Origin: Amycolatopsis sp. WAC 01376
Lineage (GTDB): Bacteria > Actinomycetota > Actinomycetes > Mycobacteriales > Pseudonocardiaceae
Assembly (NCBI RefSeq): GCF_003947415.1
Contig: NZ_QHKL01000004.1
Location: forward strand, 62,001 to 126,000
Length of the DNA: 64,000 nt
Direction of reading: 5' to 3'
Below the pieces are notes generated by a model that saw only the letters and a list, made by a program, of their open reading frames with translations, was not told the DNA's origin and did no database searches. Shown here in pieces: positions 54,682 through 64,000 of this stretch. Position numbers and translations under genes: made by a program. The stretch's first letter is position 1, and each line of letters begins with the position of its first letter.

Positions 54682-54736
54682 GCGCGTGAAGGCCCCCTTC
54701 CCTCGGCTGAGCAGTGGGAAGGGGGCCTTCACGCGC
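54682..54736. terminator. Palindromic element, family 1
   Basis: Arms of 21 bases (GCGCGTGAAGGCCCCCTTCC and on) with a 13-base loop begin 1 base after the SnoaL gene and end 8 bases before the inhA stop. The in-frame reading is VKAPFPRLSSGKGAFTR. Confidence 0.75.
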
Positions 54737-54744
54737 GTCGAGAC

Positions 54745-55512
54745 CTAGAAGCCGGTGGCGTGCAGACCGCCGTCGACCATGATCATCGAGCCGGTGGTCG
54801 CGGGCAGCCAGTCCGACAGCACGGCGCAGACGGACTTCGCCGTCGGGTCCGGGTCGGAGCTGTCCCAGCCGAGCGGGGCCCGGTCGCCCCAGCCGTTCTC
54901 CAGATCCGCGAACCCGGGGATCGACTTCGCGGCCATGGTCTTCATCGGGCCGGCGCTGACCAGGTTGACCCGGATGCCCTGCGGGCCCAGGTCGCGGGCC
55001 AGGTACCGGTTGACCGACTCCAGCGCGGCCTTCGCGACGCCCATCCAGTTGTAGGCGGGCCACGCGACGCGCGCGTCGAAGTCCATGCCGACGATCGACG
55101 AACCACGTGACAGCAGCGGCAGGGTCGCGACCGCGAGCGCCTTGAAGGAGTACGCCGAGACGTCGACGGCCACCTTCACGTCCTCGCTGGGGGCGTCCAG
55201 GAACGGCGCGCCCAAGCAGGACTGCGGGGCGAACCCGATCGAGTGCAGCACGCCGTCGAGGCCGTCGACGTGCTCACGGACGCGGTCGGCGAGCGAGTCG
55301 AGGTGCTCCTGGTTGGTGACGTCCAGCTCCAGCACCGGCGCCTCCTCGGGGAGACGCTTGGCGATGCGCTCGACGAGCGACAGCCTGCCGAAGCCGGTGA
55401 GCACGACCTTCGCGCCCTCCTGCTGCGCGATCTTGGCCGCGTGGAACGCGAGCGAGGCGTCGGTGATGACGCCGGTGATCAGCAGGCGCTTGCCTTCGAG
55501 CAGTCCTGGCAC
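54745..55512 (-). CDS. inhA: Enoyl-[acyl-carrier-protein] reductase InhA/FabI
   Basis: The NADH-dependent last reductase of the fatty acid elongation cycle. The 255-residue protein starts [41 protein letters not shown], with the InhA-type cofactor site. It has SIGFAPQ and a Tyr-Lys pair in [13 protein letters not shown]. The start is GTG. It follows fabG on the same strand (48 bases), as in the mycobacterial mabA-inhA operon. Confidence 0.95.
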   Translation of the reverse strand: MPGLLEGKRLLITGVITDASLAFHAAKIAQQEGAKVVLTGFGRLSLVERIAKRLPEEAPVLELDVTNQEHLDSLADRVREHVDGLDGVLHSIGFAPQSCLGAPFLDAPSEDVKVAVDVSAYSFKALAVATLPLLSRGSSIVGMDFDARVAWPAYNWMGVAKAALESVNRYLARDLGPQGIRVNLVSAGPMKTMAAKSIPGFADLENGWGDRAPLGWDSSDPDPTAKSVCAVLSDWLPATTGSMIMVDGGLHATGF

Positions 55513-55560
55513 GGGACCTCCAGTCCGGGTGGTTTCGATCGGTACGGGAAAACGGGGACG

Positions 55561-57815
<2,255 letters not shown>

Positions 57816-57825
57816 GCGGGAAGGT

Positions 57826-58494
57826 ATGGCCGTGCGGGTGCTGCTCGTCGAAGACGACGCCGGTGTCGCCGACGCGCTCGCCGAAGCCCTGCAATCGCGC
57901 GGCCATACCGTCTCCCACGCGATCCGCGGCAGCGACGCGCTGCACCGGCATCGCGCGGCCGACGTGATCCTGCTGGACCTCAACCTGCCGGACATGCACG
58001 GGCTCGACGTGCTCAGGAAGGTCCGGCAGGTCTCTCCGGTGCCGGTGCTCGTGCTCACCGCGAGCGGGGACGAGCGGTCCGTGGTGCGCGGGCTGCGGCT
58101 CGGCGCCGACGACTACCTGACCAAACCGGTCCGCCTTGCCGAACTGCTGGCGAGGATGGACGCGGTCGTCCGGCGTGCCGCGGTCTCGGCAACGCCGCAG
58201 GACGGCGTCGTCCGCGTCGAGGACGTCGAGATCGACCTCGGCGCGCGGCGCGTGCTCGTCGACGGGACCGACATCGGGCTCACCGCCAAGGAATTCGCCG
58301 TCCTGGCCGTGCTCGCCGCGCGGCCGGGCACCGCGGTGAGCCGCCAGCAGCTGATGGACGAGGTCTGGGGCGACGCGTACCTCGCCGTCTCCCGTTCGCT
58401 CGACGTGCACCTGACCCAGCTGCGCGCGAAGCTCGACCGGCCGGGACTGCTCACCACGATCCGGGGTTTCGGCTACCGCCTCGGCCGGGGCTGA
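57826..58494 (+). CDS. OmpR/PhoB-family response regulator
   Basis: A 222-residue regulator. The receiver has the acidic pair in LLVEDDAGV, the phosphorylation site Asp51 (LLDLNLPDMHG) and the Lys in DYLTKPV. The C-terminal winged helix is the OmpR type (TAKEFAVLAVLAARPGTAVSRQQLMDEVWGD ... LDVHLTQLRAKL). It lies 3 bases before the sensor kinase. Confidence 0.95.
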   Translation: MAVRVLLVEDDAGVADALAEALQSRGHTVSHAIRGSDALHRHRAADVILLDLNLPDMHGLDVLRKVRQVSPVPVLVLTASGDERSVVRGLRLGADDYLTKPVRLAELLARMDAVVRRAAVSATPQDGVVRVEDVEIDLGARRVLVDGTDIGLTAKEFAVLAVLAARPGTAVSRQQLMDEVWGDAYLAVSRSLDVHLTQLRAKLDRPGLLTTIRGFGYRLGRG

Positions 58495-58497
58495 CCG

Positions 58498-59901
58498 GTG
58501 CGCACCCGGCTGCTGGTCGTCCTCGTCGCGCTCGCGCTGACCGTGGTCGCCGCGTTCGCGATCCCGTTGTTCGGGTCGACCGCCGCGCAGCGGACCCAGC
58601 AGCTGGTGATCGCCCGCAACGCCGACGTCGACCGGTTCGTCGTCCTCGCCCAGCAAGCCGTCGACGCCGGCGACGCGACCACGCTGACGGTCGACGCCGC
58701 GCGGTATTCGTCGTTATACGGCGAGGCCGTCGTGGTGGTCGACGCGCGTGGAGGGCCGCTGGTCGAAACCGGCGGGATGACCGCCGGGGAACCGGTGGTC
58801 CGCTCGCTCGTCGAGGCCGCGCTGCGCAACCAGCTCGCGAAGGGACCGGAGCAGCTGAGCCCGTGGTCGGCGGATCCGGTCTATTTCGCCCGCCCGGTGG
58901 GCACCGGGACCCGGGTGGCCGGAGTGGTCGTCCTTCGCGCGTCGGTGACCGCGGCGGCGGCCGACGTCGCCACCCGCTGGGCCACGATCGTCGCGGGCGC
59001 GGCGCTGGTCGCGGCGCTGTTCGTGCTCGTCGCGGTCCTGCTGGCCCGCTGGATGGTGCGGCCGCTGCACGAATTGGAGACCGGCGTGCAGGCGGTGACC
59101 GAGGGGCATCGCGCCCAGGTTCCCGATCGGGCGGGGCCCCGCGAGCTGCGTTCGCTCGCGACGTCGTTCAACCGGATGTCCGACGCCGTCGTCGAGGCAT
59201 CCGAGCAGCAGCGGCGGCTCGTCGCGGACGCGTCACATCAGCTGCGCAATCCCATGGCCGCCTTGCGGTTGCGGGTGGATTCGCTGGCCGCGCAGGTCGA
59301 TGGGGACGGCCAGCGGGCCTACCGGGCGACCGTCGCGGAGGTCGAGCGCCTGGAGTCCCTGCTCGACGGGTTGCTCGCGCTGGCGCTCGCCGAAAGCGCG
59401 GCGACCCGGCTCGCCGCTGGGGAATCCGGCGACGAACCCTGCGATCTCCCGGCCGTACTGGCCGAACGGGTCGACGCGTGGCGTCCCTCGGCGGACGGCG
59501 CGGGAGTCCGCCTCGCGGCGTCGCAAGGCCACGACGAGCCGGTGCCCGTGCGGTGCCCGGAAAGCGATCTCGCCCAAGTGCTGGACGTCCTGCTGGACAA
59601 CGCGGTGCACTACGCGGGCCGCGGCGCCACGATCACCACCGGCTACGAGACCGGTGACACGACCGCCACGGTCTTCGTGTCCGACAACGGTCCTGGTCTG
59701 TCCACAGAGGACCGTGAACGGGCGACCGAACGGTTCTGGCGGGCAGGCGGCGACGGGGCGCCGCGCGGGACGGGACTCGGCCTCTCGATCGCGAACCAGC
59801 ACGTGCTCGCCCGGGGCGGGAAACTCGAACTGCGCCAAGCCGAACCGCACGGGCTCGAAGTCCGCGTCGAACTCCCTCTCGCCACGGGAGGGACATCATG
59901 A
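58498..59901 (+). CDS. Sensor histidine kinase with HAMP domain
   Basis: A 467-residue kinase. Two membrane helices (about 4-25 and 163-186) bracket an extracytoplasmic region of about 135 residues. A HAMP domain (WMVRPLHELETGVQAVTEGHRAQVP) leads to the phosphoacceptor His247 (ADASHQLRNP) and a catalytic domain (DNAVHYAGRG, NGPGLS, GTGLGLSI). The start is GTG and its stop overlaps the TAXI start by four bases. Confidence 0.95.
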   Translation: MRTRLLVVLVALALTVVAAFAIPLFGSTAAQRTQQLVIARNADVDRFVVLAQQAVDAGDATTLTVDAARYSSLYGEAVVVVDARGGPLVETGGMTAGEPVVRSLVEAALRNQLAKGPEQLSPWSADPVYFARPVGTGTRVAGVVVLRASVTAAAADVATRWATIVAGAALVAALFVLVAVLLARWMVRPLHELETGVQAVTEGHRAQVPDRAGPRELRSLATSFNRMSDAVVEASEQQRRLVADASHQLRNPMAALRLRVDSLAAQVDGDGQRAYRATVAEVERLESLLDGLLALALAESAATRLAAGESGDEPCDLPAVLAERVDAWRPSADGAGVRLAASQGHDEPVPVRCPESDLAQVLDVLLDNAVHYAGRGATITTGYETGDTTATVFVSDNGPGLSTEDRERATERFWRAGGDGAPRGTGLGLSIANQHVLARGGKLELRQAEPHGLEVRVELPLATGGTS

Positions 59902-60839
59902 CCGTCACCAGGCGTACGGCGATCCTCGCTGGGCTCGCCACACTCGCGGGCTGCTCAACGGCGGGCTACCGGGGGCCGGAGCGGGAGGTCGTCATTTCGG
60001 CGGGCGAGAGCGGCGGTTTCTACCTCGCCTTCGCGGAACTGCTGGCCCAGCAGCTGAACCGGGCGGAGCCGCGGCTGCGCGCGACGGCCGTCGCCACCGA
60101 GGCCAGCGTCGAGAACCTGCGGCGGCTGCGGGACGGCCGGGCCGATCTCGGGCTCGTCCTCGGCGACGTCGCCGAGGCGGCCTTCACCGGCGCGGAGCCG
60201 TTCTCCGTCCCGATCGCCTTCTCGGCCATCGGCCGCGTCTACGAGAACTACCACCAGCTCGTGGTCCGCGCGGACGGCCGCGTGCGATCGCTCGCCGATC
60301 TGGCCGGGCGGCCGGTGGCGATGGGCGCGAGCGGCTCCGGCGTGGCGGTGTTCAGCTCACGGCTGTTCGCCCGCGCCCAAGTGCCGGTGAAGGCGAAGAA
60401 CCTGCTCCTGGGTGAAGCGATCAACGCGTTGGCGGCACACGAGGTCGACGCGCTGCTCTGGTCCGGCGGGATCCCGACTCCCGCGCTCACCGAGCTCAAC
60501 CGGTCCACCGCGATCACCCTGCTCCCCCTCGACGCCCATCTGCCGGCGCTGCGGGCGGGCTACGGCCCGGTGTACGACCAGGTCCATGTCCCGGCGCAGG
60601 CCTACCACGGTGTCGGCGAACTGCGGACGATCGGCGTCGCGAACCTGTTGCTGGCCGCGCCTTCGCTGCCCGACGACGTCGCGGCCGCCGTCGCGCGCGT
60701 GCTGGCCGGACACGCCGCCGACCTCGTCCCGGCACCCGCGGTCGGAACCCAGTTCCTCGACGTCCGGACGCTGATCGGCACCGGCAAGGTCCCGCTGCAC
60801 CCTGGTGCCGCGTCGGCCTACCGTGCCCTGCACGGGTGA
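59898..60839 (+). CDS. TAXI-family solute-binding lipoprotein
   Basis: A 313-residue binding protein. The N-terminus is a twin-arginine-like lipoprotein signal: TRRTAIL then lipobox LAGC (Cys19). The TAXI family pattern is clear: VVISAGESGGFYLAFAELLAQQLNR, TEASVENLRRLRDGRADLGLVLGDVAEAAFTG and AFSAIGRVYENYHQLVVRAD. TAXI proteins normally serve TRAP transporters, but no TRAP membrane subunit is present here. Its coupling to a sensor kinase suggests that it presents a ligand to the kinase. Confidence 0.92.
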   Translation: MTVTRRTAILAGLATLAGCSTAGYRGPEREVVISAGESGGFYLAFAELLAQQLNRAEPRLRATAVATEASVENLRRLRDGRADLGLVLGDVAEAAFTGAEPFSVPIAFSAIGRVYENYHQLVVRADGRVRSLADLAGRPVAMGASGSGVAVFSSRLFARAQVPVKAKNLLLGEAINALAAHEVDALLWSGGIPTPALTELNRSTAITLLPLDAHLPALRAGYGPVYDQVHVPAQAYHGVGELRTIGVANLLLAAPSLPDDVAAAVARVLAGHAADLVPAPAVGTQFLDVRTLIGTGKVPLHPGAASAYRALHG

Positions 60840-60939
60840 CCCGCGCTCCATCTTCAGAGGGATGCGCGCCGACCTGGCGCGCTGCCAGGGTCGGAGGCAG
60901 GCGGCCGCCGGGCCGCCCCGATCCGGAAGGACTCCAGCA

Positions 60940-62271
60940 GTGGGCGAATTCATGCGGTCGTCGCAACATGGTCTACCTGGGACAGTGTCATCGAGACACA
61001 CCAGGGTGGTGCGGGGTTCGGCGCTGATCGCGGGCCTGGCGCTCGCGGGCGGCCTCGCCACGGCGGCCCCCGCCGTCGCGGCCGACCAGGCCAAGCTCAC
61101 CGCACCGGCCCTCACCGGCCACCACGACGTCGGCACCACCGACCTCCACCTCGTCGACCAGTCCCGCCCCGATCCGTGGAAACCGGAACGGCGCCGGGAA
61201 CTCATGGTCACCGTCACCTATCCGGCGGACCGGTTCGCCGACGGACCGCGCGCGCCGTGGCTCACGCCCGGCATCAGCGGCGTCATCGACCAGACGCTGG
61301 CCAGCAAGGACTATCTCGATCTCCCGGCGGGCTCCATCGATTGGAAGTCGGCGAAGCGGCGGGCCGAGCTCGGCGTTCCCGCGGCGCACGGCGCGCCCAA
61401 GCCGGTCGCGCTCTTCTCGCCCGGTTTCGGCGGGCCCCGGGAGACGTACTCGGCGATCGTCGACGATCTGGCCAGCCGCGGCTACGTCGTCGTCTCGCTC
61501 TCGCACACCTACGAGAGCGCGGCGGTCGAATTCCCCGGCGGGCGGCTCGAAACGGCCTTGCCGCCGGGCGAGGGATCCGAGTTCATGAAAAAGGCGCTCG
61601 ACGCGCGGGTCGGTGACACCCGATTCGTCCTCGACCAGCTCGCGAAGATCGCCCGCGGCGAGAATCCTGACGCGGAGAAGCGGCAGCTCCCCCGCGGCCT
61701 CGGCTGGTCACTCGACCTGTCCCGGGTCGGTGCCTACGGGCATTCCTACGGCGGGTTCACCTCCGGCGAGACGATGGTGCACGACCGCCGGATCGACGCC
61801 GGGATCAACCTGGACGGCGCGATGGCGACCGCGTTCGGCTACCCGCCGGGCAGCGCCTACGTGCCCGGCGAGGTCACGAAACGCGGCCTGGACCGGCCGT
61901 TCATGCTGATGGGCGCCGAGGGCGTCGACGAGAACGGGAAACCGCTGGAGCACACGCACAAGCAGCCCGATTTCGACCGCAGCTGGGCGGACTTCTGGGC
62001 CAACCAGCGGGGCTGGAAGCGAGATCTGCTGCTGCGCGGCGGCAGCACGCACATGGCCTACAGCGATCTTCAGGTCGTCGTGCCGCAACTCGGTTCGCGA
62101 GTGGCGCCGGAGAAGCGTGAGGCGGTCATCGGCACCATCGATCCCCGCCGATCGCTGGCCGCGCAACGGGAGTACATCGGCGCGTTCTTCGATCTGCACC
62201 TGAAGGGCCGCGACCGGCACCTGTTCGACGGCGAGTCGCCGCGCCACCCGAATATCGATTTCATCGACTGA
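60940..62271 (+). CDS. Secreted alpha/beta hydrolase (PAF-acetylhydrolase-like)
   Basis: A 443-residue exported hydrolase from the GTG at 60940 (GGAAGGA ribosome-binding site); an ATG 12 bases on is also possible. A signal peptide (about 20-50, ending AVAA) precedes a catalytic domain. The nucleophile elbow is GAYGHSYGG and FSPGFGGPRE provides the oxyanion region; the His is probably in GGSTHMAYSD. The family includes platelet-activating factor acetylhydrolase-type and polyester-type lipases. The natural substrate is unknown. Confidence 0.88.
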   Translation: MGEFMRSSQHGLPGTVSSRHTRVVRGSALIAGLALAGGLATAAPAVAADQAKLTAPALTGHHDVGTTDLHLVDQSRPDPWKPERRRELMVTVTYPADRFADGPRAPWLTPGISGVIDQTLASKDYLDLPAGSIDWKSAKRRAELGVPAAHGAPKPVALFSPGFGGPRETYSAIVDDLASRGYVVVSLSHTYESAAVEFPGGRLETALPPGEGSEFMKKALDARVGDTRFVLDQLAKIARGENPDAEKRQLPRGLGWSLDLSRVGAYGHSYGGFTSGETMVHDRRIDAGINLDGAMATAFGYPPGSAYVPGEVTKRGLDRPFMLMGAEGVDENGKPLEHTHKQPDFDRSWADFWANQRGWKRDLLLRGGSTHMAYSDLQVVVPQLGSRVAPEKREAVIGTIDPRRSLAAQREYIGAFFDLHLKGRDRHLFDGESPRHPNIDFID

Positions 62272-62276
62272 GCCGG

Positions 62277-62392
62277 ACGATTCGGGCCAAGGGTGGCTTA
62301 GGTACCTGCGTGGATTCCGGCTGCGGCCTTCACGGACTCGATCATCGCACGTTCGCCCCAAAGGCACCAGCAGCCACAACAGTGGCGCGTGT
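62277..62392. repeat. Compound intergenic repeat, short copy
   Basis: Both ends match the compound repeat at 50758-51104 (TTAGGTACCT core on the left, GGCACCAGCAGCCACA on the right). The middle part is deleted, leaving only CGGCCTTCACGGACTCG from the right arm of the family-1 palindrome. Confidence 0.6.
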
Positions 62393-62418
62393 CAGGCGCT
62401 CACGTGAGTTTTGTGGGG

Positions 62419-62475
62419 ATGTCGTGAAGGGCCCCTTTGAGACGTTGAAGGTCTCAAAGGGGCCCTTTACGACAT
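62419..62475. terminator. Palindromic element, family 1
   Basis: Arms of 25 bases (ATGTCGTGAAGGGCCCCTTT and on) pair with one mismatch around a 7-base loop. In frame it reads VKGPFETLKVSKGPFTT. It lies between two genes on the same strand, unlike most family members. A decayed right half-copy follows at about 62500-62527. Confidence 0.75.
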
Positions 62476-62540
62476 AAGAGCTCGACGCCGGGCCCCTTCC
62501 TCGAACCAAGGGAAGGAGTCCTTCACGTAAGTTGGAAACC

Positions 62541-62972
62541 GTGACAGAGCCACGGAAACCGATCGTCGAAATGCCACTGCGCGTGCGCTACCACGAATGC
62601 GACGGACAGGGCATCGTGTTCAACGCGAACTACCTCGCCTACGTCGACATGGCCATGTTCGAAGTGGAGAAAGCCCTCTTCGGCTCCCACGAAGCGGCAC
62701 TGGACAGCGGCGTCGACGTCGTGGTCGCCGAGTCGAACCTCCGCTATCGCGCGCCCTGCCGCTACGACGACGAACTGGTCGTGGCCGTGTACCTGAACCA
62801 CCTCGGCACGACGTCGCTGATCATCGACTTCGAGATCAGCCGCGGCGGCGACCTGTGCACGGAAGTGAAGACCCGCTACGTCTTCGTCGACCCGAAGACG
62901 CTCAAGAAGGCGGCGCCACCCGCGTCGGTACGCGAGGTGTACGCCGCCCTCCTGCCCGCTCAGGCGGACTGA
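62541..62972 (+). CDS. Acyl-CoA thioesterase (4HBT hot-dog family)
   Basis: A 143-residue single hot-dog protein. VRYHECDGQGIVFNANYLAYVDMAMFE contains the catalytic Asp region of the 4-hydroxybenzoyl-CoA thioesterase family (D-x-x-G-x-V-x-x-x-x-Y). The acyl-CoA substrate is unknown. I prefer the GTG at 62541, with GGAA upstream; a TTG 9 bases earlier is possible. Its 3' end overlaps the convergent phosphatase by 13 bases. Confidence 0.92.
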   Translation: MTEPRKPIVEMPLRVRYHECDGQGIVFNANYLAYVDMAMFEVEKALFGSHEAALDSGVDVVVAESNLRYRAPCRYDDELVVAVYLNHLGTTSLIIDFEISRGGDLCTEVKTRYVFVDPKTLKKAAPPASVREVYAALLPAQAD

Positions 62973-64000
62973 ACGCCGGGGCGGCGGTCCTCGACGACGT
63001 AACTGGCCCGCGTGCTGATCGGCGCGCCGGGGGTGTTGACGAACGGCACCACCCGGAAGTCGCTCCGCCAGCGCTGCCGGTTGACGTTGACCCGGACGTA
63101 TCCGCGCTGGCCGTTGAAGAACTTCATGTGCGGGTTGGCCTTCAGCAGGTTCTCACCGCCCGGCGTCATGTCGGCGCCGTTGCCGCCGCTGGTGATCGAC
63201 GTCCCGACGAACTCGCTCGCGACGGTGGGCGAACCCGGGTCGCCGAAGTCGCGTTTGAGGTCCCACGCGTAGTTCTGGTGCCTGTCGCCGGTGATGACCA
63301 CCAGGTTCCGCACTCCGCGGTCCTGCGCGGCCGCGAGCACGCGGTCGCGGTCGGCGACGTAGCCGTCCCACGGGTCGAGGTAGACGTTCGTGGCCTCGCC
63401 GGCGTCGGTGTCGGTCTGGCCCATCGGCGCCTGGTTGCCGAGGATCTGCCACCGCGCGCGGGATCGGGAGAAGCCGTCGAGCAGCCAGTCCCGCTGTTCC
63501 GAGCCGAGCAGCGTGCGGTCCTGGTCGAACCGCTCGGTGCAGTTCGCCGACTGGCCGTCACCGCACGGCTGGTCGTCGCGGTACTGGCGGGTGTCGAGCA
63601 TGGTGAAGTCGGCCAGCGTGCCGTAGCTCAGCCGCCGGTGAAGCCGCGCGTCCGGCCCCTTCGGCAGCTGGGCGATGCGGTACGGCAGGTGCTCGTACAT
63701 CGCCTGGAACGCCTCGGCGCGACGGCGGCGGAACACCGCGCGGTCCTGGTCCGGTTCCTTGTCGATCTGCGAGACGTCGCCCGCCCAGTTGTTCTCCACC
63801 TCGTGGTCGTCGTTGACGTGGATCCACGGGAAGGCGGCGTGCGCGGCCATCAGCGGCGCTTCGGACTTGTAAAGCGCGTACTGGAGCCGGTAGCGGGCCA
63901 GGTCGAAGGTCTCGCCCTTGAACTGCGGCCCCACCGGCGTGCCGCGGCCGACACCCGTGACGCCGCTTTCGTAGAGGTAGTCGCCCAGGTGCACGACCAG
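62960..64000 (-). CDS. Alkaline phosphatase PhoD-type (C-terminal part)
   Basis: The 3' 1041 bases of a PhoD-like phosphatase; the 5' end lies beyond the right edge, so the start and any Tat signal cannot be seen. The visible part carries LVVHLGDYLYES, HVNDDHEVENNW (metal ligands), FTMLDTRQYRDDQ, WQILGNQAPMG and VITGDRHQNY. PhoD enzymes are Tat-exported phosphodiesterase/phosphatases using Ca/Fe. Its stop overlaps the stop of the thioesterase gene. Confidence 0.93.
   Translation of the reverse strand: MVVHLGDYLYESGVTGVGRGTPVGPQFKGETFDLARYRLQYALYKSEAPLMAAHAAFPWIHVNDDHEVENNWAGDVSQIDKEPDQDRAVFRRRRAEAFQAMYEHLPYRIAQLPKGPDARLHRRLSYGTLADFTMLDTRQYRDDQPCGDGQSANCTERFDQDRTLLGSEQRDWLLDGFSRSRARWQILGNQAPMGQTDTDAGEATNVYLDPWDGYVADRDRVLAAAQDRGVRNLVVITGDRHQNYAWDLKRDFGDPGSPTVASEFVGTSITSGGNGADMTPGGENLLKANPHMKFFNGQRGYVRVNVNRQRWRSDFRVVPFVNTPGAPISTRASYVVEDRRPGVQSA

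Overview
The window is GC-rich chromosomal DNA, densely coding on both strands, from an actinomycete. A Pup-proteasome system, mycothiol synthesis (mshC), an F420-type luciferase-like oxidoreductase, a Dop/PafA pair, and a fabG-inhA pair place it in the Actinomycetia. Gene order over positions 1-44000 follows the Mycobacterium tuberculosis block Rv2093c to Rv2130c (tatC, tatA, pafC, pafB, pafA, prcA, prcB, pup, dop, mpa, trmI, a RecB-like nuclease, hisG, hisE, a PAC2 protein, mshC), with many accessory genes interleaved. Together with the abundant long perfect hairpins between genes, this suggests Pseudonocardiales, most likely Amycolatopsis. The genus is an inference from memory, not a database result.

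Layout. 1-3.8 kb: an operon on the minus strand, pafB-pafC-small membrane protein-tatA-tatC-diacylglycerol kinase. 3.8-11.4 kb: accessory genes (HxlR regulator with a quinone oxidoreductase, SRPBCC protein, a 165 bp MITE-like element, SDR, ArsR with an F420 oxidoreductase, secreted beta-propeller, and a four-gene type VII secretion-associated cluster). 11.5-25.6 kb: the Pup-proteasome system (pafA, prcA, prcB, pup ending in GGE, dop, mpa) interleaved with a PAP2-diacylglycerol kinase fusion, a ricin-type lectin, a NUDIX hydrolase, a lipoprotein, an aldo/keto reductase and an EamA exporter. 26-38.5 kb: two membrane-anchored proteins, trmI, an M50 protease with CBS domains, a RecB-like nuclease with a four-Cys set, a ParA-like ATPase, hisE-hisG, an ada/alkA-ogt repair pair, a HAD phosphatase, a PAC2 protein and a metallophosphoesterase. 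38.5-42.8 kb: an ArsR-MFS operon and a MarR-ABC-F operon. 42.8-50.7 kb: mshC, a VWA/MoxR-type pair, a VC0807-family membrane protein with an alpha/beta hydrolase, and a TetR. 51-56.3 kb: hemH, inhA and fabG, split by a TetR-MFS-SnoaL cassette on the opposite strand. 56.4-64 kb: an MHS transporter, response regulator, sensor kinase and TAXI binding protein in one operon, then a secreted hydrolase, a thioesterase and the 3' part of a phoD-type phosphatase.

How the parts fit: Pup is conjugated by PafA, removed by Dop, and pupylated substrates are unfolded by Mpa/ARC into PrcA/PrcB; PafB/PafC are the linked WYL regulators known to control DNA-damage genes. Many regulators lie next to clear palindromes that are candidate operators.

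The most unusual non-genic feature is a family of 50-59 bp near-perfect palindromes. Members share a skeleton (RTGAA-n-G...TT...AAG/AAC...TTCAY) and lie almost only between convergent genes. Convergent pairs without one have overlapping or abutting stop codons. I saw no rRNA, tRNA, CRISPR array, prophage or natural-product cluster.
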